Positions 11,746-22,492 of a stretch of 64,000 nt of DNA are shown one piece after another. Position numbers and translations under genes: made by a program. This DNA comes from Ceratorhiza oryzae-sativae (Eukaryota > Basidiomycota > Agaricomycetes > Cantharellales > Ceratobasidiaceae). Positions within the stretch are counted from its first letter, which is position 1. Every line of letters starts with the position of its first letter. Where the stretch lies: contig JARWMV010000240.1 of NCBI GenBank assembly GCA_030998015.1, positions 1,054,001 to 1,118,000 on the forward strand, read 5' to 3'. The notes under the pieces were generated by a model, which had not been told where the DNA came from, did no database searches, and worked only from the letters and a program-made list of their open reading frames with translations.

Positions 11746-13163
11746 AATGTGTCTTTTTCGCTGGCTGCCTGATTTCCTTTGCCACTAAGAGCTTGAGGTG
11801 GGTCCTGGATGTGAGCAACAAACCTAAGAAATTTATGGGTTTGAACAAACAACACACGGGCAGGTTTCATTTTCAGACAGGCGCAAGACAAAGGGTTTCC
11901 GTAAAATACTGAGTAGACAAAAGCCCCAAGCTCAGGTTCCATTGCTTCAATGAACGTTAGAGCTTTAATACAGTTCTCGTGAAGAGTTTTAGACGAAAAC
12001 GGCTCGTTGGCGGGCATGGCGGCGGGAAAGCCTTTGCCAGAAAGCAGATTTTGCTTGGACGAACGCGTATTTCGCTCCACTGGAGCTTTCTGCTTGGTTT
12101 TGTTACGCATATATAGCTTCTGTTGTGCGTCTAATTGCACGAAAACCAGCGTCGACAGTGGAGGAAGCCAAGTAGGTCGCTCAGCTCTTTACTTCAGCTC
12201 CTCGTAAAATCGTCAATTTCGTGTGACTTGCCGTTCATCGTTCATGAGTATAATGATGCACACTAGCTGGGGTGAGTACTCTGACCATCTTTTATTAAAT
12301 GAGTAGTACCTATATCTCATTTCGTTGTCGAGAACTGGACCATGGTACCCGCACAAGCACCAGTGGACCAAGCTCCACTGGTTGGTTCCTAGCGGCCGAT
12401 CACTTGTCATCATAGGCTTACAGAGATTAACCGAATGGGGCTTAGTTGCGGGCAAACATATCGGAGTCAACCCTTGACAAGGAAGGATCTATCGGCGATA
12501 TCGGGAGGCTGACGGATTTGTGTTGAGGAACCGACCGGAAAGATGTATTACCCGGGGCCTGGAAGATGAAAGCCGAGCTGGACAAGCCAACAGAGGCTCA
12601 GCCTCGCGCAACAAAACAGGCATAACAAAAATGTCCGGTCTACGCTGTAATGAACGGATTCACTGGGCATTTCGAGTCGAATCCTAATATACAACCTTGA
12701 TGTCAGATTGACTCTCTTATCGGTCTTGAGAGGGTCGTCTGGTAAGGCAGGCTGTAGATGCGTAGCCCGTGAATTCTCTCAGGGGAAGGTGGCTAATTTG
12801 ACCAACGCAATTCCTTCTTTGGCCCTATAATGCCAATGGGGGAAGTAGTAAGGAGCCTGTACGGACTTTGTCGTACGTAGACTCATATGGGGGTTTAACT
12901 TTTGAATATTAATTTATTCCAAGGACGAAAGCTTACTCGCACCTGATTTAGCTTACGGAAGTGCAAGGTCGCCTAGGCGCCTGGGAGAGCCAAGCAGCCC
13001 GGACAAATCTGGTCACGTGGCGGGGGGCAAGGTCCGCCCGGCCGGGGCAATTGTTACTCAGGAAGACGTCGTAAATCGTCGAGTTTGGGAAGCGACTGGG
13101 TGCCATATAAGCCTTGACCACTCGCCAGATCGCCAGTGACTTGCTGACCTCGTTCTCCGAGCC
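11746..13163. other. Intergenic region upstream of the 4CL-like gene
   Basis: The minus-strand frame that contains the copia fragment stays open to 12140 without recognisable domains. From about 12150 the CpG content returns to that of the host genes. I see no RNA gene or conserved protein in 12150-13163. The last few hundred bases presumably carry the promoter of the 4CL-like gene. Confidence 0.45.
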
Positions 13164-15750
13164 ATGTCCCGCAACGCAGACGGCACCTTCACATCCCTTG
13201 TCCCGCCGCTCAATGGCGCAGAATATCCTCGCGACGACATAACTATTCCGCAATTTGTGCTCGACTGTCCTCATCCGCTAAGACCCATTCGCGATGTAAA
13301 CAGCCCGTGGTTCATTGAGGACGAAACCGGACGCACGATCGGCTTTGAGGAGACTAGAGCCCGCGTCTGGGGGCTCGCCAACGCGATCAGTCTTAGATGG
13401 GCCGACATTGGTGAGTGATACACAGAATACGGTCACATTTTGGGATGCTGAGCGCAATTTTTCACGATCTTGTAGTCGAGGACGACGTTGGTACGTGCAA
13501 TCACGGACTTGTGCTACGCCCTTGGCTAACTCTACACCGCATCTCCACCCCACATCTTCGACGTAGTGTGCATCTTCTCGCCCAACAATGTCGACTATCC
13601 CGTAGTCATCTGGGCCTCCCATCGTCTCTCGCTCGCCGTTTCATGCGGAAACCCCGGATATACCGAGGACGAACTCGTTTACCAGCTGGAGGTATGCACT
13701 GGTGCCGGCAGGTGACGGAAAAGTGAAATCACACGTTGATGATTCGTGCAGGCAACAAGGGCAAAACTACTATTTGTCCATCCAGGAAACCTTCAGACTG
13801 CTCTGGCTGCGGCAAAGAGGGTGGGCTTATCCGAAGACCGGCTTGTTTTGTTGAAGGAGGCGAAACCGACCATCAGAGCCCCAGGTATTTTGAACATCGA
13901 TGACCTTGTTCGAGGTATACCTCACCCTTCCATGTGCTACGTTATGGCGACCTGACGCACCCCTCACACTTCTAGAGGGCTTGATGTTGCCTGCCAACTT
14001 CGCGGAAAAACGTTTAGCCCCCGGAGAAAATAAAACCAAAATAGCCTTCTATTCCTTCTCGAGGTCCGTTCACCGAACGAATACTAATCCCCCTCTGCTA
14101 ATCAAAACGGATAATCTATTCTAGCGGAACGACAGGGAAACCAAAGGCGGTTGCCATTTCCCACCACAATGTTATCGCGAACGTGATCCAGACAGCGGCA
14201 CACGTCAAGATCACTGACCCGACATTAACGCGCGAGACGGCCCGGTACAGGCGAGGAGATGTTGCGATGGCTGTTTTACCCATGTTCCGTAAGCCTTTGT
14301 ATGTCATTCGGTTGTGTCCCGACTCATTTAGTCTATATCCAGATATCTACGGTTTGATTGTTGTCGTACGTAATGCTCTCAACACAAACAAGTTCAACCT
14401 ATTAAGCTGGGGTGCAGACTCATTTCCATATTTTCGTGGGCTTGCCGCTCGTGGTCATCCCCAAATTCAATTTTGTCGATATGCTGAAAAGTATTGTCAA
14501 GTATCGAATCACGACTCTATGGTACGTTATTGTCGGTTTTCGTCACACTTGATCTGTGCTTACTTTGCCTGCCAGCTTGGTACCTCCCCAGGTTGTGCTA
14601 TTCTGCAAGGTTTGTGATGCATAAAGCCTGCCAAGTGCGATACTGAGATGGGTGGGTGTCAGCACCCAGCAACCAAAGAATATAATCTCTCCCACCTACA
14701 CTTCTGCATGGTCGGGGCAGCTCCCCTCTCCCCAGAGCTCACCAAACAATTCATGAAGCTCATCCCGAACTTGACGGTCGGGCAAGGATACGGTGCGATA
14801 CAACCTGGTTCGTTATCATAATTAGACTAACGGATCTGCGTCTTGTCGTAGGGATGACGGAAACTGGTTAGTGCTCGGCTTGGATTTGGGTCAGTTTGTC
14901 TGATCTCCTGGGACGACAGCCACTTCTGTGGTGATGGCACCCATAGAGCATATGGGTACTCCCGGTGTCCCAGGAAGTGCTGGTCGACTGCTGCCAAATA
15001 CCATCGCGAAAGTCGTCAAATCAGACGGAACCTTGGCGGATTACGACGAGCCGGGAGAGCTGGTTGTCTCCGGACCGCAGATGGCGTTGCGCTACGCAAA
15101 CAACGAACAGGCGTGGGTATCATTCGAAGCCACCTTATTCCCATTAACCCTTGATTTAGAACTAAGGAGACGTTCGTGAATGGCTGGGTCCACACTGGCG
15201 ATGAGGTCGTGATCAATCGCGACGGCGATTTGTTCATCGTCGACCGTCTGAAGGAGATACTCAAGGTTCGAGGGTTCCAAGTCGCCCCGGCCGAACTTGA
15301 GGGGCTTCTGTTGGACCACCCGTTGGTTGCGGATGTTGGTGTGGTTGGTCTTGCGGACGAATATTCGGGAGAGGTTCCGTTGGCTTTTGTTGCGCTTAGT
15401 GATGAAGGGAAGAGGCGCGGCAAGAAAGACGAAGCGAATATGAAAACAGAATTAAGAAAGGTGCGGGCATCATTTTTTGCGCGCAGACGTCTTTTGAGCT
15501 GCTCCATTGAATTTTTTAATACAGTTTGTGGAAAACCAGAAAATCAAGTACAAGTGGTTAGAAGGTGGCATCGTATTCGTGGATTCTATTCCTAAGAATC
15601 CCAGCGGAAAGATTTTGGTAAATATCCGGGATTTATGGTATTGACCCAAGCTCACTGAAATATGGTATCCAGCGTCGTCTGTTGAGGGATCAGGCAAAGA
15701 ACTTGACTCCAGAGCAACGCGGTGTCGTTCCAAACAAGGGAAAGCTTTGA
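13164..15750 (+). CDS. 4-coumarate-CoA ligase-like AMP-forming acyl-CoA synthetase, multi-exon
   Basis: Joining GT-AG introns gives a continuous adenylate-forming enzyme of roughly 550-580 residues. It starts MSRNADGTF, with [13 protein letters not shown] following soon after. The core motifs are all present: [11 protein letters not shown] (AMP-binding P-loop, about 14120-14150), MFHIYGL split by an intron (14286 onward), QGYG/MTET (about 14790-14866), VHTGDE (about 15189-15205), the [12 protein letters not shown] hinge (about 15240-15275) and NPSGKIL (catalytic Lys, about 15596-15616). The stop is TGA at 15748. Introns are many and small. Two exons are only 15 nt: 13476-13490 and 14852-14866. 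By family it would activate a carboxylic acid (aryl or fatty) via an acyl-adenylate and then form the CoA thioester; the substrate cannot be told. It is a tandem paralogue of the pseudogene at 2040-4335, with introns nearly as similar as exons, so the duplication is recent. Confidence 0.85.
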
Positions 15751-15890
15751 GCGTTGGAGGAGCTGGGCAGTGCGGGGATAAATGTTTATGTACATCTATG
15801 GGTTAACGGGATATTCACGTGTATCGTTTTAAGTATTTGCCAGTCTATGAGGGGTATAGGTCGGAAACCTCAAAGGTTGTCCACTATCAG

Positions 15891-15962
15891 AGCTTCTTAG
15901 CGCAGTGGAAGCGCGCGGGGCTCATAACCCCGAGGTCGCCGGATCGAGACCGGCAGAAGCTA
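15891..15962 (+). tRNA. Initiator tRNA-Met (CAT anticodon)
   Basis: This 72-nt cloverleaf has acceptor stem AGCTTCT paired with AGAAGCT (15955-15961), anticodon stem CGGGG/CCCCG around loop CTCATAA, and T stem GCCGG/CCGGC around loop ATCGAGA. Features typical of eukaryotic initiator rather than elongator tRNA-Met are the A1:U72 pair, the GGG/CCC pairs in the anticodon stem and A54 and A60 in the T loop. There is no intron. A TTTT run at 15968-15971 can serve as the Pol III terminator. It lies 140 bp downstream of the 4CL-like gene on the same strand. Confidence 0.92.
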
Positions 15963-15967
15963 TTCTA

Positions 15968-15971
15968 TTTT
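15968..15971 (+). terminator. Pol III T-run after the initiator tRNA
   Basis: Four consecutive T residues begin six bases after the tRNA 3' end, the usual minimal RNA polymerase III stop. Confidence 0.6.
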
Positions 15972-16339
15972 GCTCCTTGGCCTACTCCTTTTCTCCCGAG
16001 TCTATGTGACAGGCAGTTGCATGAGAATGCCACGATCTCTATTTTACCCACATATATACCTCTGCGGATGCTGTAAGTCGTGTCTCGATTAGTTCTTGAA
16101 TAGTTTATTGTATCTTGGTGCTCGTCACATGACATTAAGCCCGCTGTTCTTGACTACGCCGGCGCCATATGTCGTCCAGCCCACAGAGCCTATGGAGGTT
16201 TCGAAAATCGCTGAAGAGTTTGAAGAACAGTCTCAAAAATGTATCTCAGTCTTCTATGACGTCTACCGCAGATATATAGGTCCCGTCGGCATCGAAATGC
16301 AAACTCAGGTCTTCAGACTAGCGGTCTAGTAGCCAACTC

Positions 16340-19300
16340 AGAAGTAAATAAGCCTACTTCAAATGAAGATTTTAATGGATCAAAGACTGCTTTCTATGTC
16401 TTGAGGCGGAGTACAGATTGCCTGCCAGGTCTTGGACCTATCATTGATTGCCACTCCGAACTCATGCAATCAATACCGGTAAGGATAACCGAGCTCACCC
16501 TTCAAGAAATACCAGACTTTCGATTATCTGTGATAGCAAAGTGATGGTTATGAGCTGTTCGTGTTCAACCTCACCATGAAGCTCAATAATCTCGAAAAAT
16601 ACCTCCGCGATTCCAGCTCATTCCGAGCCTCGGATTGCACAAATAATGTGATCATGTGAGCATTTAAACCTACTAATCATATGGTCTCTCACTGGTTCAC
16701 ACTGTCAGTTCTCTCCAAAAAGAAATTGATGGTATAGTACGACAACTGACACCTGGGACAAATAACCTCCATGGTCAAGCGCTTCGGGATTTCGATAACT
16801 TGCTGAACGCAACTAGTTTTTTCTGCAGCGGATGTCGTCCGGAATGCCGAGAGGAGAGCCGTATTATAACAACAATCAGATACAAGCTTGTACGCCTCTC
16901 CTACCCTGTACAAGCAGTAGTTTGCAGAGGTCTTGGCAATGATCTGGACATTGGACTCGTAGTTTCTTGAAACAGTTCAAGAAACTCATAGCTAACCCTC
17001 TCATTAAAGCAGTCGATACAATCCCTACAAACTAGGCGATAGTCTTGGATGCTTTAGACGAGCCCGCGGATCGCAACGAAATACAGATAATTCTCGAGGC
17101 GTTGCTGCAGTTTGTATCGGATCTGCTGGTTTGGTTTCTAGCTTCCTGTCACCCTGACCCAGGCCTATTTGGTATCTTACATTCACTAACCAACCAAACC
17201 CACTCCATGCTGCATTTGTATGATGTTAAGGAGCCTCTTGGGCAGAATGATACAGAATCGTATCTTAACAAGGAGCTACAAACCCCGCCCCCATCATCGG
17301 ATCAGATTGGGCTTCGTATTCGACAACCTGAAAAGCCATTCACTTACGCTGCGACTATTGTAAGATACGTTCGGCCCAGAGGATTTCCTGCCAGCTCGCC
17401 CCAGCGCCCCGCTACCATTATTTCACCCTTGTCTGGCTCTTACAACAAAGTACATGAGGATATAGACAGCCTTTATAGCACTGTGCTTGACACAACCTTC
17501 ACAACTTCAGGATCAGAAGAATATGAAAACCAGAACACCCGCTTTACTCTGGGCATTATCATATGCGCGAAAAAACCCATGTCCGTCGAAGTTATCGCAT
17601 GATTTTTGCAACGGGAGGTGGAAGAGGACGTGATGCCTGCACTTGAAATGCTGAAATCGGTGATCCATATACTGAATCGCGAGTGGTCCAACAAACAATT
17701 TTGCGAGAAGGCAGAGGAGTACCGTATGATAATTCACCGATGTTTTGATTTGATGAAGCGAAATTTATGGTTCAACAAATGCAAATTAGAATCGTCGTCT
17801 GAACTTGATAAAGACCTGCCTGGCCTATGGGAACAGGTCAGCCTAGCTATCTTGCCAGAGATTTCGTACCCATGTTGCTATTGGAGTGACTGCATGAGCG
17901 GTACTTTAATGGGAAACAAGGATCTATTTGAATCAGAGAGTTTTCTCTCGCTCGATCTGTTAACTTGGATGGAGGTCTTGAATCTGACCCAACGCACGAA
18001 TCCGGCGCCTGCCATGCTTTCCAATATTCATACACGTCTAGAAGTAAATACAATTAAATAAAATCAGTCTACCTTATAGTACTGAAATCCTTTTCGTGGG
18101 TTGATCCATCATTTGGTCAGGTTCGCGCGATTATGAAAGAGGTTCAAAGCTTTATGGCTGCCTTCGGTGCGAATGTAGTGTCATTCAGCACCCTACATCT
18201 ATACATATCAGCTTTCGCTTTCTGGACCAGGGTCGGTTTCATACGCAAGATTCTCAAGAATAGAATTGTAGGTCCGATTAGTTTGGAAGGGTCTGCAATT
18301 GAACGAAGGGGGTCAGCGGCGTTGGCGGTTTGGTCGCACCAGAACCCCATAATTTCGGCAGCCATTTCGGTGAATTTTAATCAAGTAGCTCCCAACTCTT
18401 TTGATGTTTCAGTCGTTATCCAGGACGTGTAGCGCCGAAATTTCATCAAGGAGACCCTCATAGCGCATTCACAATCAGTCATCTCGGTCAAGTTCTCACC
18501 GGGTGACTCTTTCGTCGCTTCCTGTTGTTCATACAAGACTGTATGTATTTGGAATCCGAAGACTGGCGAATTGGCTTTTGGGCCCTGTGCAGGACACGAT
18601 CGGCCTGTTAATTCTATTTCGTTTTCAAAGACGGGCAGGTATCTTGCCTCTTGGTCTGGTGATCGCACCATTCGCATCTGGGACACTGGAAGCGGCTCAT
18701 TGACTGGAGTCCTTATTGGACATACTGGCACTGTGCGCTCCATTGTGTTCTCCCCAAACGATACCAGGTTAGCCTCTGGATGCCAAGATGAAACCTGCTT
18801 GACCTGGGACACGCAAAGTGCGCCTGCCACAGGCAAACCCTTCAATAACTATTCAGATGTCTTCAGTTGGGTGGTATTTTTGTCGGGCTGCAAACTTGTC
18901 GCCCTGAATCCCACGATATGTCCGTTTTGATCTGGGATCCCACCGATGGTAATATCATAGGAGTTCCTTTAAGAGGCGATACGAGGCCTGTCACCTCAAT
19001 CGTATATGAATCGGGTGATACACGGATAATAGCTGGGGAAGAGAATACTGTTCGCATCTGGGTTATACAAAGCAAGGGGACTTTAGGAGTACTTGATGGC
19101 CACACATATTGGGCTCGTTCTATAGCGCTTTCCAAAGATGAAGGCTTCGTAGTTTCAGGATCAGAGGGGCAAACCATACGTTTTTGGATTTACTCAAAGC
19201 TAAATATCAGATAAAACCGCTTACCCAGGGGCGACAAGCTAGATAACTTCTGTCTCGTTTCCACCAGGCGGCACTGGTATTGCATCAGGGTCGGATGATA

Positions 19301-20232
19301 ACGAAGTGATTGTGTGGCATGTACACGCTGGCGACATAGTCTTTCAGCAACGAGAGCATGCGGAGCGTGTTACTAGCATATGCTTTGCACAGCACGGCAA
19401 CGCCATCAGTTCTAGATCGGAAAACTTAACGATAGTGTTCTGGGACTTGAGAATTACATCTCACTGAGCAATTTGGCCATTTTTATTTAGCCTCCACGAG
19501 TCCAAACAGTCGCATTCTCTCCAGACGCCGCTCTCGTTCTGCCAGGCCATGATGACCACTCCGTCTGGCTCTGGGATCCCAGGTGCGAAAATTTTATGGT
19601 TGGTATATTTCACGGAGATACTGGACTGGTCGACTCCGTAGCAGCCTCTCCGGATGGCTCCCGCGTCGTGTCTGGTGCCCATGGCTGCACGATAGGAGTC
19701 TAGGATCTTCGAGACAACTCTCTGAAAGGATCACTCAATGCAGCTCTCTCAGTTGCGCTTTCGCCAAATGGCATTTATCGAATCTTGTGCTGGTGATTGT
19801 ACAATTCGGGCATGGGATACAGAAGACGGTAGTTGCATAACTGGCCCATATATAGGACATACCAACTGGGTTACATCTGTCGCATTCTCGTTGGATCCAA
19901 ATTTCATCGTTTCAAGTTCGGCGAACCAAACTATACGAGTATGGAATGTAAAAAGTGGGCTCGTTCAAGCCAAGGCCTACGCGAGTTATAGCGGGCAAAT
20001 TAAGTCCGTCGCATTTTCGCCCGACGGCACTCACATAACCTCTGGTTCTCTTGACTGCTCTGTTCACATATGCAATAATCTAGACCAAGAAAACCAAGGT
20101 CCTTCAGAAGGCTCTGACATTGACCAAGACGGCTGGATCACCAACCAAGAGTCGCGCCTGCTACTATGGGTTCCATCGGATTTACGCCCACAGCTCGGGC
20201 CACTATATAATCCCGTTATCACGAGCAATTGA
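16340..20232 (+). pseudogene. NACHT-WD40 (NLR-like STAND) pseudogene lacking Walker A
   Basis: Domains run in the expected order but are broken. The N-terminal helical region is at about 16370-16660 (VLRRSTDCLPGLG, LRDSSSFRASDC). A NACHT core is at about 16720-17500: SFFCSGCRPECRE, then the Walker B-type VLDALDE (17044-17064), then a FLASCHPDPGLF sensor-like segment. The helical linker is at about 17606-18430 (NKCKLESS, SLDLLTWMEVLNL). WD40 blades are at about 18470-20100, with a final LLWVPSDLR tail like that of the gene at 2-1261. The Walker A segment, which should lie just before SFFCS, is missing: the upstream linker runs directly into SFFCS near 16815. A TAG stop interrupts the frame immediately before Walker B (17035-17037), and several frame changes occur in the propeller (for example near 18430, 18930 and 19215-19740). 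It cannot encode an active NTPase. Confidence 0.82.
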
Positions 20233-21245
20233 GACTCTTGATTTTACCAAAGTTTTTGTTGGCCCGCGATGGAAGCACTGTTTTATACAATGATAGAGAG
20301 TTTTCAAGCTGTATGCGGCTAATATAATGGGAATTTCGTATCCAGTTTTCACTATCTCCGAACTCATTCTGTCAGATAAGGTCAGAGACCTCGACGCTCG
20401 GACATTTCAATGGAAATATTATCTCTGGGTAATCATTGGCCAGCTAGGAAGTAAAGAGCTAGTTTAAACTCAGCTTTTCACTCCACCACACATGACCCTC
20501 CCATTCCATCCCACATCAGAGGGCGCCATTCACCACGGGGTCGCTGATCACATCTCCGATTCAAGACATCACATCGCGCCTCGCATACCTCAAACCTTAA
20601 CGCGCCCACCCCGTACCGTTCCCTAGTGCTCGTACATCTAACTGTGTGCTCGAGAGACGCATCGCGATAGAGATCATCGTTTTATCTAGAGCAATCGTTG
20701 GAGCATTGCACAAACCCTCGAACTTGAGAACGGAGGTATGAGCGGCAACGAGGCTTGCGCACACGTTCCTGGTCGACGAGTTCCCCCACGGCGTATTGAG
20801 TTTGAGTCCTTAAATGTGTGTGAAAAGCGACACGTTGGCTTGCCTCGAGGCTTGGCCTCCACACGGGGGCATTCGGTCGCTGCTCCTGTGCAACGCCAGG
20901 CAGAAGAAGCACGCGAATCAAATTGTGAAACATCTAAATTGGAAGCGTGCAAGTGGCGCACGCCGCGCGCTCATCATCTGCACAGCACACGCGTGCTGTC
21001 AGAGCGAGTGATCAATGGGATCGGAGATCGTCAACTCGATGGAATTTCAGTCACTGTTGATAATATTTTCACTGCAATAGTTAATGTTATGTACAAGGAG
21101 CAGAGGGACGGTTACAAATTCAGTACATCGAGCTACAGATTAATTGACGCAAACCGAGAGTCAAAACAGAATTATTCAGGTATTCAAAACAACGCAAACA
21201 AACTCGAAAATCGCTGAACCAGCAGCCAGGGCAGTTAGTTGGCCG
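20233..21245. other. Intergenic, no supported gene
   Basis: A 159-codon plus-strand open frame at 20738-21217 has no recognisable domain and ends in low-complexity polar sequence; it is not called. This region holds the 3' flank of the CipC-like gene. Confidence 0.45.
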
Positions 21246-22492
21246 TTATCCCATAACATAACGAACGCCGCCACTGTGACTCTTTCGGTGCTTCCGCCTG
21301 CTGCTCGAGGAGCCCGTAACCATATATGTTCCGGGTGGCAAGTGGCCGTACTGACTTGTTGGGTCGCCGTATGCAATTCTCTGAATCGGCAGACCATTCG
21401 AGGTATAACCTCCAAACGAGTTGGAATGGTGATGCGACGTTGGGGGAAGGATTAGCGCACCCGGAGACGTGGCCAGCGCTGAACTATCGGCAATGGGCAC
21501 CCCATAGGTGGAAGGGATAGGTGGACGCGTATGGTATGACGAAGATATAGCACGTCGACGACCGTAGGAGCCAGAGACAGCAAGCCCCGAGGGGACTACA
21601 GTCGGCGTACCGAAGGCGACGGGTGGGGATCGATCATAATCGCTGCGGCGATCGTAATCGCTATAGTCGCCGCTGCTGTATCCGTCGTACGGTGAAGCGG
21701 ACGAAGAGCGGCGTTGGCGTCGGATATCGGGATAGCGTGAGTCTGGCGAAAGATACGGCTCTTGTTCATAGGGTTGCTCGTATCGAGTTTCCCGAGAGTA
21801 TGACGAATCTTTGCCTTTACGGTAGAGCTTGGTAGCAACGGCTGCGGCACGAGGATCAACAGAGAGACCAAGGATGACAAATAGGGGCTGGTATACTCAC
21901 CGGCGGCAGTCTCCATTGCTTCACGTTTGCCGTACTTGTCACCGCGGCGGTTGGTGTACGCCCACAGTTTCTCGGCTAGGGCATGGACGTAAGGCTACCT
22001 TCGTGAATAGAGGAAATTGGACAAACGCACCTTCGCCAACGGCGAGCCCAACCAATGCTTCCGATTCGCGCTCGTAATCATCCATCAACGGTCCACGGTA
22101 AATTCCGTTGTGGTGATCGAAGAACCTCCATGCCTCGTATCCGGCAGCTGCTCCGATCTCGACGGGTAGCATGGTCTGGATATTTGTGAGACCCCCATAC
22201 ACGCGACGGTGCCAGTTTTGAGCGTCTCTGCGACTCATGGTGCCGCTGAGGCGAGACTTGAGACGCCCCCAGATGTACTCGAAGGTGGAAGGGTCTGCGA
22301 CACCGTCGTTGTGCGCCCGGTAGTAGTCAGTGCCGCGCCATTGAGGCTGAGGCTGGTAGTGTGGGGGTGGAGGCGAGTCGAATACATAGTTGTTGGTTCC
22401 CCAGGCGGGATTGTGCTATGGATCTCATTAGCTCTATTGGACGAGATAGTGGGATAGGATCTTACCTGGCGATAGTAGTTATAATAAGCCAT
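21246..22492 (-). CDS. CipC/DUF3759-like protein with long low-complexity C-terminus
   Basis: Four exons give a 360-residue protein: 22492-22466, 22415-22031, 21975-21901 and 21841-21246, all with GT-AG ends and consistent phase. Start MAYYNYYRQ; stop TAA. Residues about 70-150 contain GAAAGYEAWRFFDHH followed by SEALVGLAVGEAEKLW and DKYGKREAMETAA. This is the alternating pattern of the fungal CipC (DUF3759) family, small soluble proteins induced under stress in several fungi; their biochemical role is not known. The N-terminal 40 residues are Pro/Tyr/Asn-rich. The C-terminal 200 are rich in Ser, Tyr, Arg, Gly and Pro and look disordered, much longer than in typical CipC proteins of about 100-130 residues. 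The gene model is solid; the family name is less certain. Confidence 0.72.

Noticed and set aside
20738..21217. 159-codon plus-strand open frame
   Set aside because: No recognised domain, low-complexity ending, and no intron or start-context support; left as intergenic.
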